A stretch of DNA of 51,736 nucleotides from Verrucomicrobiota bacterium (GTDB lineage Bacteria; Verrucomicrobiota; Verrucomicrobiia; Palsa-1439): contig PLZV01000004.1 in the NCBI GenBank assembly GCA_003152315.1, positions 1 to 51,736 of the forward strand. The letters run 5' to 3'. Positions within the stretch are counted from its first letter, which is position 1, and each line of letters starts with the position of its first letter. This document shows positions 28,336 to 36,737 of this stretch, in pieces. Below the pieces are notes generated by a model. The model made no database searches, was not told the DNA's origin, and worked only from the letters and a program-made list of their open reading frames with translations. The position numbers and the translations under genes are program-made.

Positions 28336-28598
28336 GATTTCGTCGGCGTGGGAGAACGCGGAGTCGTGCTCAGGAAGTGTGATTAGAATACGCCGCCGCC
28401 CTCCTGCTCTGCCCCCTCCTCAAACGCAAACGCGCGTAGCTCGTTTTCGTCGGAGCGGAACGGTGAACCTACATCGGATTGAATGCCGGGTTTTACTTTC
28501 CCCGGATTCTTGGTAAGCTGAAGCTCTGCCGCGTGAATGGCGCGCAGAGTTGTCGCACAATAACGTGACGAAAAACCGGGTTGCTCCCGGGAGATGAT
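28336..28598. other. Intergenic region before dnaJ-like gene
   Basis: No gene is seen here. A short hairpin CCGGG-5 nt-CCCGG near 28576-28590 overlaps the ribosome site of the dnaJ-like gene and could affect its translation. No CIRCE or other heat-shock site was recognised. Confidence 0.3.
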
Positions 28599-29636
28599 AT
28601 GGCAGTCGAATTCAAAGACTATTACGAGATTCTGGGTGTGCCACGGACGGCAAGCCACGAGGATATTCACCGCGCCTTCCGCAAGTTGGCGCTGAAGTAC
28701 CATCCCGATGTCGCCAAGGACAAGAAGAATGCCGAGGAACGGTTCAAGGAGGTCAACGAAGCCAATGAGGTGCTGAGCGACCCCGAGAACCGCAAGAAGT
28801 ACGACGCGTTGGGCGCGAATTGGAAGCAAGGGGAGCAATTCCGTCCGCCGCCGAACTGGCAGGAGCAGTTCGGTGGACGGCCCCCGGGCGCGGACACGGA
28901 CGGCGGTTACGAATTCCATTTTGACGGAACTGGCTTCAGCGATTTCTTTGAAAATATCTTCGGCATGCACGGCGGAGGAATGGGATCTTCACGCCGCGGG
29001 GGCGTTGACGACGAGGCGTTCTCCCAACGCGGGCGCGATGTCGAGGCTGATCTCCTGGTCACGATGGAAGAAGCCCTGCGCGGTTCCACCCGGGCCGTTT
29101 CCTTTCGGCGGCTTGTTCCCTGCGACCAATGCGGCGGGACCGGCCACGTCAACAAAAGGATCTGTCCCAAATGTGGCGGAAGGCGGCAGATCGAGCGCAC
29201 GGAAACCTATCAGGTGAAAATCCCCGCCGGCGTTTACGAAGGACAACTCCTGCGATTGGGTGGCCAGGGTGAACGCGGGGCGCGCGATGGACAGTCCGGG
29301 GACTTGTTTCTGCGTCTCCGCTTCGCGAAACATCTCCGTTACCGGGTTGAGGAGAACGACCTGTATTCCGACCTGAATATTGCGCCCTGGGATGCCGTGC
29401 TGGGGACCACCGTCTCGGTGCCGCTGCTTGACGGGCAGGCGAATCTGAAGATCCCCGCCGGCGCGCGAAACGGCCAGCGCTTCCGCTTGCGTGGAAAAGG
29501 TATCCCGCAACGAGGCGGACTACGGGGCGACCTGTTCGTCGTCCTGCACGTCCAGGTTCCCGAACGCGTCGGGGAACACGAGCGCACCTTGTGGGAACAA
29601 CTCCGTCGCGAATCGACTTCTGATCGGAAAGGGTAA
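28599..29636 (+). CDS. DnaJ/CbpA-type co-chaperone with a half zinc finger
   Basis: The 345-aa protein starts at ATG 28599 (GGGAG upstream). It has an N-terminal J domain (YYEILGVPRTASHEDIHRAF; HPD at residues 35-37), a Gly/Phe linker with FSDFFENIFGMHGGGMG, and the two C-terminal substrate-binding beta domains (VKIPAGVYEGQLLRLGGQG, LKIPAGARNGQRFRLRGKG). CbpA-type proteins lack the DnaJ zinc domain; here one reduced metal site remains (CDQCGGTGHVNKRICPKCGG), which is intermediate. It should stimulate DnaK. The next gene, 4 bp downstream, is a CbpM-like modulator. Confidence 0.9.
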   Translation: MAVEFKDYYEILGVPRTASHEDIHRAFRKLALKYHPDVAKDKKNAEERFKEVNEANEVLSDPENRKKYDALGANWKQGEQFRPPPNWQEQFGGRPPGADTDGGYEFHFDGTGFSDFFENIFGMHGGGMGSSRRGGVDDEAFSQRGRDVEADLLVTMEEALRGSTRAVSFRRLVPCDQCGGTGHVNKRICPKCGGRRQIERTETYQVKIPAGVYEGQLLRLGGQGERGARDGQSGDLFLRLRFAKHLRYRVEENDLYSDLNIAPWDAVLGTTVSVPLLDGQANLKIPAGARNGQRFRLRGKGIPQRGGLRGDLFVVLHVQVPERVGEHERTLWEQLRRESTSDRKG

Positions 29637-29640
29637 CATC

Positions 29641-29976
29641 ATGAATGGATCCAACTCGACTCAGCTGACCATCGTCCGACTCCACATCCACTACCCTTCC
29701 CGCGACACCGTTTACGATTTGGAAACGCTGGCTCGCTTGGCCGGCGTGCATCCCGCGCTCATTTCCCAATATGTCCAGCACGGGCTGCTCGACCCTGTGG
29801 AAGATCGCGGCGAGGGCGGCTGGTGGTTTGACGATGGCTCCTTGCTCCACCTCCGCAAAATCCAGCGACTGCGCCATCAGCTCGGCGTCAACATCAACGG
29901 CGTCGCCGTCGTCCTGGAACTGCTGCGCCAGATTGATGACCTTCGGCAGAAAACCGACCGGCTCCACGACGAATGA
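29641..29976 (+). CDS. CbpM-like chaperone modulator (MerR-type helix-turn-helix)
   Basis: The 111-aa protein starts at ATG 29641, directly after the dnaJ-like stop; the longer frame from 29491 overlaps that gene and is not real. It has YDLETLARLAGVHPALISQY, a MerR-like helix-turn-helix, then a coiled helix (LHLRKIQRLRHQLGVNINGVAVVLELLRQIDDLR). CbpM binds the J domain of CbpA and inhibits it. The pairing and order fit cbpA-cbpM. Confidence 0.85.
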   Translation: MNGSNSTQLTIVRLHIHYPSRDTVYDLETLARLAGVHPALISQYVQHGLLDPVEDRGEGGWWFDDGSLLHLRKIQRLRHQLGVNINGVAVVLELLRQIDDLRQKTDRLHDE

Positions 29977-30019
29977 CGAAGGCCGATCCGTCTCTTGCCC
30001 CCTGACTCGCTCCCGCCCC

Positions 30020-30349
30020 TTACTTCGCGCTTTCGCTCATCTCCCAAAGCGCGAACACGTTGTTCTCCGTGTCCTGGCAAACGGCGAAGTAGCCCATCTC
30101 CGGCACCGCCGTCTTCGGCATGAAGACTTTGCCGCCGAGTTTTTGGACCTTGGCTGTGAACTCGTCCACCGACGGCACGCTGATGTAGTTGGTGATGCCC
30201 TGCTGCGGGACCTGACGCTTCATCATCCCGCCATCGGGCGAGTCGTCGCTGCCGCCCGTGTCCACATGCCAGTATTCCTTCGGCCCCGGCATTCTCTCGA
30301 TTTTCCAACCGAACAACGACCCGTAAAACGTCTTCGCCCGCGCCAGCCG
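30020..30349 (-). pseudogene. VOC (glyoxalase/bleomycin-type) protein, 5' truncated
   Basis: The readable part covers RLARAKTFYGSLFGWKIER, YISVPSVDEFTAKVQKLGGK, VFMPKTAVPEMGYFAVCQDT and a C-terminus typical of VOC-family proteins. The first beta strand normally preceding LARAKTFY, with its metal-binding His or Glu, is missing; upstream of 30349 the frame holds no family sequence and no ATG. A TTG at 30314-30316 would give a protein lacking the first helix. It is probably a relic. Confidence 0.7.
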
Positions 30350-30472
30350 GTGACGTCTGCGCCATTCTGTTGTAACCCGCGTGCGCGCGCGCAGGCGAAA
30401 ACTCAGGAGTTTTAATCGGCCTCCTGAGATCCGACCCCGCCTCTTGCCACTTCTCCCTCAGGAGACCTGTCC

Positions 30473-31435
30473 TCACGCCCAATCTTGGAACAGCACGGTG
30501 GACAGGTACCGCTCGCCCGCGTCAGGCAGCACGGTGACAATGGTTCGGCCCGCGAACTCCGGTAGCTGCGCCAGCCGCACCGCCACGGCCGCGGCCGCGC
30601 CGGACGAAATCCCGCCCAGGATGCCTTCTTCGCGGATCAGCCGCCGTGCAAAGGCAATCGCCCCGGCGCTGTCCACCTGTTCGACGCGATCCACGATGGA
30701 CAGATCAAGCGTATCGGGGATAAACCCCGCGCCGATGCCCTGAATCTTGTGCGGGCCGGGTTTCAGTTCCTGCCCTGCGAGTTTCTGGGTGATGATCGGG
30801 CTCTCCTTCGGTTCGACTGCGACCGAGAGGATTTTTCGTTTCTTGGCGCCTTTGATGTACCGCGACACGCCGGTAATCGTCCCGCCCGTGCCGACACCCG
30901 ACACAAAGACATCGATTGTCCCGCCCGACTGTTCCCAAATCTCGGGTCCGGTTGTCTTCTCGTGGATCGCGGGATTCGCCGGATTCTTAAACTGCTGGGG
31001 AAGGAAATACTTCTCCGGATCGGAGGCCGCAATTTCCTCGGCCTTCGCCACCGCGCCCTTCATTCCTTTCGACCCCTCGGTCAACACCAGTTCCGCCCCG
31101 AACGCGGCGAGCACGCGCCGCCGCTCAATGCTCATCGTCTCCGGCATCGTAAGGATGATCTTGTATCCGCGGGCCGCGGCGACAAACGCCAGCGCGATAC
31201 CGGTATTGCCGCTGGTCGGTTCGACGATGGTGATACCGGGTTTGAGTAATCCTCGTTTTTCTGCGTCCCAAATCAACGCCGCGCCGATGCGGCATTTGAC
31301 CGAATACGACGGATTGCGGCCTTCAATCTTGGCCAACACGGTGGCTTTTGCGCCATTGGTGACGCGATTCAAACGCACCAGCGGCGTGTTCCCGATGGAA
31401 AGCGAGTTGTCTTCAAAATAATGTTGGTTGCTCAT
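30473..31435 (-). CDS. cysK: Cysteine synthase A (O-acetylserine sulfhydrylase)
   Basis: The 320-aa protein is a full PLP-dependent cysteine synthase. The Schiff-base lysine is K47 in [11 protein letters not shown], the substrate loop is PTSGNTG at 73-79, and the phosphate-binding loop is [10 protein letters not shown] near 185. The C-terminal [10 protein letters not shown] is conserved. It makes cysteine from O-acetylserine and sulfide. AAAGGA sits five bases before the ATG. The gene follows a DUF3034 gene and a DUF2292/OscA-like gene on the same strand, forming a sulfur-linked cluster. Confidence 0.95.
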   Translation of the reverse strand: MSNQHYFEDNSLSIGNTPLVRLNRVTNGAKATVLAKIEGRNPSYSVKCRIGAALIWDAEKRGLLKPGITIVEPTSGNTGIALAFVAAARGYKIILTMPETMSIERRRVLAAFGAELVLTEGSKGMKGAVAKAEEIAASDPEKYFLPQQFKNPANPAIHEKTTGPEIWEQSGGTIDVFVSGVGTGGTITGVSRYIKGAKKRKILSVAVEPKESPIITQKLAGQELKPGPHKIQGIGAGFIPDTLDLSIVDRVEQVDSAGAIAFARRLIREEGILGGISSGAAAAVAVRLAQLPEFAGRTIVTVLPDAGERYLSTVLFQDWA

Positions 31436-31503
31436 GTTTCCTTTGTTGCCGCCGCGGGGGGAGGAAGGCCTCCCGCCGCGACGACGGGTTGGTTTCGTTT
31501 ATG

Positions 31504-32468
31504 TTAGAACTCCCATTTCGTGGTGATGCCCCAGACCCCGTTGGCCTCGTGATTTAACACGTTGCCGAAGTGCCGTAACCGACCGCCACCGTCAGGCGGT
31601 TGTTCACCACATAGGCGGCGTCGAGCGTCCACCAATCGCTCTCGGCTTTCACCAAATTGCCGACAGGTTTGTATTCGTTCGGCTGCTGCCGGTATTCGGC
31701 GGCCAACGCCAGGTTGCCGGTAACGAACACCACTACGTTGCCCTCGAAGAGGAAGTCGTAACGTGATGTGAACCCACCCAGGCCGTTCCACACCGCTTCG
31801 GTGGCGCGACCGCCGAGTTCGACCAGAACCGGTCGCGGCGTTTGCGTGAATATCTTGGAAGCGTAGAGGGTGAAGTCCGTGCCGTCATGGTGCGTCAGGC
31901 CAGCCGTACTCAAGGCCCCGCCGAGGTCTTTGTCGATTTGGTGGATGCCGTCGTTGTACTTGTAATGGGCGCCGAGGGTCAGCGCTGGAATCCATTTTTG
32001 ATCGAACTCGCCCTCCGTCAATAATTGCAGCCGCGCGTTGAAGTTGTGCAATTGCACATCACTGCGGCTGATGCTCACCGCCGTGGCATTCTTGATCGCC
32101 AATGGCAGATCGCCCAGGCCCAGGCGGTCCCAGGCGTACCCAAGCTCAAGGCGCTTCCACGGCGATTCGGTCGCCGTCAGCGCCTCCAGGTTGTCTCCGT
32201 GTCCGATATTGACGTACGCGAAGCCGATGCTCGGGCGTCCCAGCAGTTCACCGTTGCGCGGTGGGTTGACGATATAGGCGGACAAGGTCGAGAAAATCCC
32301 GCCGTTGCCTTCAATTTGATGCAAGGGTAACGGGGCGGCCTTCTCCGCAGGTTGGGCTGCTGCCGTTAGCGTGTTGGTGCCGATATCATCGGCGCGCGTG
32401 GCGCGCAGGCTCATGAACAATGGGCTGGCAGCAACCAATGCCGCCAGTACGACGCGACTGGATTTCAT
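31504..32468 (-). pseudogene. DUF3034-type outer-membrane protein, C-terminal frameshift
   Basis: A signal peptide (VVLAALVAASPLFMSLRATRA) precedes a beta-barrel-like chain (FSTLSAYIVNPPRNGELLGR, LELGYAWDRLGLGD, FTLYASKIFTQTPRPVLVEL) typical of DUF3034 porin-like proteins. At VAVGYG (near 31570) the frame ends after GTSATC, but the other frame continues with HFGNVLNHEANGVWGITTKW, the expected last strand ending in EF at 31504. One missing C in GGC-ACTTCGG explains it. Loss of the terminal Phe strand should harm barrel assembly, unless the base is an assembly error. DUF3034 proteins often lie beside sulfur or organosulfur genes. Confidence 0.7.
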
Positions 32469-32562
32469 AACAGTGCAATTCTCCTCTGTCAGAACCTCCA
32501 GTTACCTGGTCAGCCCCGCGATCATCTGTTTGGTGATGTGCCTCCAGTGAATCTGGCCGGCG

Positions 32563-32769
32563 TTAAATACCTTCCAGGGGCCCCAGGCTGCCTTCGCTTT
32601 CAAGACGGCTGGCTTCGTTGAGGCGCAGCTTCTCCGTTCGCTCAATCTGCACGACTTGCGCGTTGTGAACCACGATCTGCACAACACCGAAGTGTAATGA
32701 CCGAACCTGCCGCCGCACGATCGAGAGCCAGGTGCGCTCTTCCTCGGTCAGCCGAGGGTCTTCTTTCAT
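32563..32769 (-). CDS. DUF2292 (YezD/OscA-like) small protein
   Basis: The 68-aa protein starts at ATG 32769; two further upstream ATGs are in frame. It holds the complete DUF2292 core, VRSLHFGVVQIVVHNAQVVQ followed by IERTEKLRL. Members are small cytoplasmic proteins; OscA of Pseudomonas is needed for use of organosulfur compounds and is encoded beside sulfate transport genes. Here it is the first gene before DUF3034 and cysK, fitting a sulfur role. It has a short C-terminal extension (EASRLESEGSLGPLEGI). Confidence 0.8.
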   Translation of the reverse strand: MKEDPRLTEEERTWLSIVRRQVRSLHFGVVQIVVHNAQVVQIERTEKLRLNEASRLESEGSLGPLEGI

Positions 32770-32836
32770 GTTCTCCCAGGGCAACGCAGGCGTCTACGAC
32801 ACGCCTCGCTCCTAATCAGACAAACGGGGTAAAAAG

Positions 32837-32879
32837 TCTACTGTCTTGATAGACAATATAACTCTACTAGTTTGATAGA
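32837..32879. promoter_or_regulatory. Tandem operator-like repeats before the sulfur cluster
   Basis: TCTACTGTCTTGATAGA (32837-32853) and TCTACTAGTTTGATAGA (32863-32879) are direct repeats with a 26-bp period, 14 of 17 identical and each roughly palindromic (TCTA...TAGA). They lie 68-110 bp upstream of the OscA-like gene in an AT-rich patch unlike the GC-rich surroundings. The arrangement is that of a repressor or activator bound side by side; an Rrf2/CymR-like sulfur regulator is one possibility. Confidence 0.6.
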
Positions 32880-33116
32880 TTTATGCAAGAACTTTCTTTG
32901 GGGCCAATGCGCTGTGTGATCGAACAACCCGACCGCGCTGGGTTTCCTGGGGCATCGCGGGTATGCACATCTCACGCCCTGGACGCGAAAGTCGCCAGAC
33001 TTTCAGTGGTCGCCGATTCGCCGGCAAGTAAGTTTACCGGGCACTAGAATCCTTCACGAGTGGCGAAACGACTCCCGCTGACTATCATCCAAAATCGCGG
33101 AGGGCGGAGGGACGAA

Positions 33117-33302
33117 ATGACGAAGAAAACTACCGGCACAGTTGCGTTGGTCACGGGCGGGTCGAGTGGGATCGGGACCGCGATTGCAAAGCGATTGGCG
33201 GAGGACGGCGCGGCTGTCGCCCTCACGTACACCACTGGGCAACCGAAAGCCAACACAGACCTTCGCGAGAATGGCGAGGGCGGGGCAAGTAAAATGGGGT
33301 GA
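33117..33302 (+). pseudogene. SDR oxidoreductase, 3' truncated
   Basis: ATG 33117 begins a short-chain dehydrogenase N-terminus with VALVTGGSSGIGTAIAKRLA (the TGxxxGIG nucleotide site) and AVALTYTTGQPKAN. The similarity stops near 33265, and the frame closes after 61 codons at TGA inside the palindromic element at 33294. The Asn, Ser and YxxxK catalytic parts are absent. The element lies at the break point. Confidence 0.75.
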
Positions 33303-33346
33303 ATACCCCATGGCGCCCCAATCTTTACCCTTCTTATCATCACGCC
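33294..33346 (+). promoter_or_regulatory. Palindromic leader element, copy h
   Basis: Core ATGGGGTGAATACCCCAT at 33294-33311, then GGCGCCCC, TTTACCC and TTATCATCA before the ATG at 33347, 36 nt from the core. This is the only copy in plus orientation; its gene is also on the plus strand, so orientation to the gene is conserved. Confidence 0.75.
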
Positions 33347-35365
33347 ATGAAACGTTCCTCCGGAAGGAAGTTTTTCGCCATCTCGGCGGTTTGCCTGGCG
33401 CCAGGGTTGATTTCTTTTCTGACCGCCGCGCCGTGCGCGCGGGCGCAGATGACGGACGTGCTGACCTTCCACAACGACAACGCGCGGACGGGACAGGCCT
33501 TGCACGAGGAGGTTCTGAAGCCGGCCAACCTCAACACCAATCATTTCGGCAAGCTGTGGGTCCTCACTACCGATGGCAAAGTGGACGCACAACCGCTTTA
33601 CGCTGCCGGTGTTTCGATTCCGGGCAATGGAAACCACAATGTGTTGGTAGTCGCCACCGAGCACGGCAGCGTGTATGCGTTCGATGCCGACGCCACCAAC
33701 ATCCTTTGGAGCGTTTCGCTGCTTGGCCTCGGTGAAATACCCTCTGATGACCATGGTTGTGGTCAGGTAACACCGGAAATTGGCGTGACGGCCACCCCGG
33801 TCATTGACCGTCAGCTTGGTTCCAACGGCACGGTTTTCGTGGTTGCGATGAGCAAGAACGGGGCGACCTGTTTTCATCGGTTACACGCGTTGGATCTCGC
33901 CACCGGTGCCGACAGTGTTGCCGCCGTGACGGTCACCGCCAGCTACCCCGGCACCGGGGACAATAGCAGTGGCGGCAACGTCATCTTCGATCCCGCCCGA
34001 TATAAGGAACGTCCCGGCTTGTTGCTATTGAACGGCGTGATTTACACCGCGTGGTCGTCGCATTGCGACGCCCGGCCCTATACGGGCTGGATCATGACGT
34101 ATAATGAACAAACGCTGGCGCAAATCAGTGTGATCAATGTCACCCCGAATGGCAATGAAGGCGCGATTTGGATGGCCGGCGACGGTTTGGCAGCCGATGC
34201 CAGCGCCAACATTTATTTCCTGGATGCCAACGGACTTTTTGACACGAATCTCACTGTCACCGGTTTCCCCATTACCAGCAATTACGGCAACGCATTCATC
34301 AAGCTCTCCACGACCAGTAATACGCTGGCGGTGACCGATTATTTCAACATGTCCAACGCCACCGCTGAGAATACTTCGGACGAGGACCTGGGCTCCGGCG
34401 GCGAACTTCTCCTGCCGGATATGCTCGACGCGCAAAACAACACGCGCCAACTCGTGGTGGGAGCCGGCAAAGACCAGATCATCTACCTTGTCGACCGGAC
34501 GAATATGGGCAAATTCAGCCCGAGCACGAATGCCATTTACCAGCAAGTCAGTGGCGTACTCGGGGGCCAGGTGTTCTCCACGCCCGCCTACTTCAACGGC
34601 ACTCTTTACTACGGCGCTGTCGGCGACCCCATCAAGGCGCTTCCATTCCAAAGTGCCCGACTGGCTGCCGTATCATCGCAAACGCCCGGCACATTCGCCT
34701 TCCCGGGCGCGACGCCGGGTATTTCAGCCAACGGCACCTCCAATGGTATCGTGTGGGCCACCGAGAACAACTCCACAGCTGTCTTGCACGCCTATGACGC
34801 CACCAATCTCGCCAGCGAACTCTACAACAGCAACCAAGCTTCCGGCAGCCGCGACCACTTTGGCATCGGCAACAAGTTCATCACGCCGACGATCGCCAGC
34901 GCCCGCGTGTATGTCGGCACAACGAGTGGCGTCGGCGTCTTCGGCCTGCTCGACCAGTCCACACTGACCCCGCTACAAACGTGGCGTGCCAACCACTTTG
35001 GCAACCCGTCGAACGTCGGTGCGGGCGCCGATACCGCAAGCCCGGCTGGTGACGGCGTGCCGAACTTGATCAAATACGCCCTCGGGCTGGATCCGTCCAC
35101 GCCGGCAGCCGCCAGCCAGTTGCCGACCGGAAACATCCAGCCGGATGGTGGCCAGAGTTATCTCACCTTGACCGCCAACCCTGTCGCGCAGGCTCCTGAT
35201 GTCACGTACGCGGTCGAAGTTTCCGGCGATCTGCGGAGTTGGACTTCCGGCCCGCCCTTTACCGTGACGCTCACCAATATCCCGACGCAACTCATCGTGC
35301 GTGACAATATCCCGATTGGTAGCGCGCTAATGCGCTTCATACATTTGCGGATTTCCGATCCCTAG
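33347..35365 (+). CDS. Secreted PQQ-like beta-propeller protein
   Basis: The 672-aa protein starts at ATG 33347; a GTG at 33299 lies in the upstream palindrome and is not used. A signal peptide to about residue 33 (FLTAAPCARAQ) is followed by propeller blades: VDAQPLYAAGVSIPGNGNHN, VLVVATEHGSVYAFDADATN, QVFSTPAYFNGTLYYGAVGD. These are of the type annotated as PQQ-binding-like repeats, though no cofactor site is evident. The C-terminal part carries VPNLIKYALGLDPSTPAA and a beta domain ending MRFIHLRISDP, a module frequent on secreted proteins of this phylum. Leader element h lies directly before the gene. It ends with TAG. Confidence 0.8.
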   Translation: MKRSSGRKFFAISAVCLAPGLISFLTAAPCARAQMTDVLTFHNDNARTGQALHEEVLKPANLNTNHFGKLWVLTTDGKVDAQPLYAAGVSIPGNGNHNVLVVATEHGSVYAFDADATNILWSVSLLGLGEIPSDDHGCGQVTPEIGVTATPVIDRQLGSNGTVFVVAMSKNGATCFHRLHALDLATGADSVAAVTVTASYPGTGDNSSGGNVIFDPARYKERPGLLLLNGVIYTAWSSHCDARPYTGWIMTYNEQTLAQISVINVTPNGNEGAIWMAGDGLAADASANIYFLDANGLFDTNLTVTGFPITSNYGNAFIKLSTTSNTLAVTDYFNMSNATAENTSDEDLGSGGELLLPDMLDAQNNTRQLVVGAGKDQIIYLVDRTNMGKFSPSTNAIYQQVSGVLGGQVFSTPAYFNGTLYYGAVGDPIKALPFQSARLAAVSSQTPGTFAFPGATPGISANGTSNGIVWATENNSTAVLHAYDATNLASELYNSNQASGSRDHFGIGNKFITPTIASARVYVGTTSGVGVFGLLDQSTLTPLQTWRANHFGNPSNVGAGADTASPAGDGVPNLIKYALGLDPSTPAAASQLPTGNIQPDGGQSYLTLTANPVAQAPDVTYAVEVSGDLRSWTSGPPFTVTLTNIPTQLIVRDNIPIGSALMRFIHLRISDP

Positions 35366-35448
35366 CGTGCCCAATACCGGCTTGGCTGAAGTCGGATCAT
35401 AATCTTCCTCTTCCCGCCGCCTAGAGCCGCCATCAAGCCGATCACTGC

Positions 35449-35466
35449 CTACGGTGTTTACCCCAT
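35449..35466. promoter_or_regulatory. Possible degenerate ninth palindrome copy
   Basis: CTACGGTGTTTACCCCAT matches the core in 14 of 18 positions with an intact right arm and a broken left arm. It lies 134 bp before the 36-aa ORF. Flanks are not convincingly conserved. The rest of 35366-35599 shows nothing. Confidence 0.25.
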
Positions 35467-35599
35467 TGTCGTTGTTGCGCGGCGAGACTTACCTTGCACC
35501 AGCATCGCAGATACGAGTCTTCACCTGGGTTTGGCTGGCCGTATGCGGCGGTGCCGAAGTGTAACTGAAAAGAAGCCAAGCCACAGCCGAGGTAAGTAT

Positions 35600-35710
35600 A
35601 TGGAAACGAACGCAACGAAACAAACACCCCGCGTGTATTTTCTTGGGCTTGTCGTCGTATTTGCAGCGCTGATCCTCTGGGCCTTCCTGAAACTGGTAGG
35701 GCAGTCCTGA
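35600..35710 (+). CDS. 36-aa single-pass membrane protein
   Basis: ATG 35600 is preceded by GAGG at eight bases. The product has a ten-residue polar start and one membrane helix (YFLGLVVVFAALILWAFLKL) ending VGQS. Small one-helix proteins like this often accompany membrane complexes. The next gene, also a small membrane protein, begins about 50-100 bp downstream on the same strand, so the two may be co-transcribed. Confidence 0.45.
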   Translation: METNATKQTPRVYFLGLVVVFAALILWAFLKLVGQS

Positions 35711-35807
35711 CACGCCGGCACCACGAGACAGCAATCGACGACGCCTGGAAGAGGTACACCTGAGCCTGGGCAGTATTACCAGCAAGCGAGATCTGGCAAC
35801 TCTGGGA

Positions 35808-36059
35808 GTGTTTGCCGGCTTGTTCGCGGCGTTGCTCCTGTTCCACACGAATGTTTGGGTCATCATCGTCATTGCGGCGTTGTTTATCGGCTACCTTTCC
35901 TGGGCTGGCACCGCGTTCCTCGTAAGTCAGCACACCTACAACGGGAGAAGTATTACCGCCTGGGCCTTGCCGGTGGGCATGGCAATTTTCAAGGTCCTGG
36001 TTTGCCTGGGCTTGGTCTGGCTGGTTGTGGGGTCCGCTCGCCACTTGTTTGGGTCTTAA
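35808..36059 (+). CDS. Small three-helix membrane protein
   Basis: The frame is open well upstream. GTG 35808 gives 83 aa; a CTG at 35760 with GAGG five bases before it would add 16 residues (SLGSITSKRDLATLG). Three membrane helices are visible: FAGLFAALLLFHTN, WVIIVIAALFIGYLSWAG, and a third around LPVGMAIFKVLVCLGLVWLV. No family is recognised. It follows the 36-aa protein. The 87 bp downstream to the next gene contain a CCCAT-9 nt-ATGGG inverted repeat, a weak terminator candidate. Confidence 0.5.
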   Translation: MFAGLFAALLLFHTNVWVIIVIAALFIGYLSWAGTAFLVSQHTYNGRSITAWALPVGMAIFKVLVCLGLVWLVVGSARHLFGS

Positions 36060-36146
36060 CTTTCTGCGGAGGCGGAAACCCATGCAATCTGGATGGGGAA
36101 CGGGCAAAACGGGTCGGAGCAAGAAATAAGTCCTGCCAACGGTACG

Positions 36147-36710
36147 TCACTTGCCAAACGGGATGATTATCCGCACACCCACATACGGGGTGCTGCCCCG
36201 CCACATTTCGAGGTCGAGCTTCACGCGCGGATTGCCCAGCAACTCTCCAGAAGAAGTTGCCCGCGTACGGTGCAAGCTGCCCCCATCAAGGCTGAAGTCG
36301 GCCTGGTTCTCGACGTTCTTGATGAAGCGATCGACGGCAAACACCGCTGTGTCCAGACCGTATTTGCCGGTCTCGATCTGCCGCTTGATGGACGACGGGG
36401 ATTTCTGCGACGGGCTGTATTCTGTTTCAAAATGCTCCCACGCCTCGGCGCTCGTTGGCTTGCGGTCAGACATCAGCATCGGCTGAGGCTCACGCACGGT
36501 AAGCACCGCACGGTCAGTCCGTTCGCTGATGTTGGTCCGACTGGACGCCGCGGTAGTTGTGGGAACTGACAGGAATGCCATCAAGGACCGGGACTCGGAT
36601 TCTTGCGCAGTAGCGGAAGGAACGGCGGACCAGCAGGAAAGACACACGACCGTCCCCGATATGATTGAGTGCCCGTGACTGAGGATGCTACGTTTGCTGG
36701 AACGACTCAC
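36147..36710 (-). CDS. Secreted hypothetical protein
   Basis: The 187-aa protein starts at GTG 36710 with GGGAG seven bases upstream. A signal peptide ends near residue 36 (SCWSAVPSATAQE). The mature chain is Ser/Thr-rich, then has a helical part (TAVFAVDRFIKNVENQADFS) and ends GSTPYVGVRIIIPFGK, a final strand with an amphipathic pattern like an outer-membrane or autotransporter end. No function is assigned. It follows the DUF6600 gene after 27 bp and may be in its operon. Confidence 0.5.
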   Translation of the reverse strand: MSRSSKRSILSHGHSIISGTVVCLSCWSAVPSATAQESESRSLMAFLSVPTTTAASSRTNISERTDRAVLTVREPQPMLMSDRKPTSAEAWEHFETEYSPSQKSPSSIKRQIETGKYGLDTAVFAVDRFIKNVENQADFSLDGGSLHRTRATSSGELLGNPRVKLDLEMWRGSTPYVGVRIIIPFGK

Positions 36711-36737
36711 GACGATCTCCCATATTACCTTGGCCCG

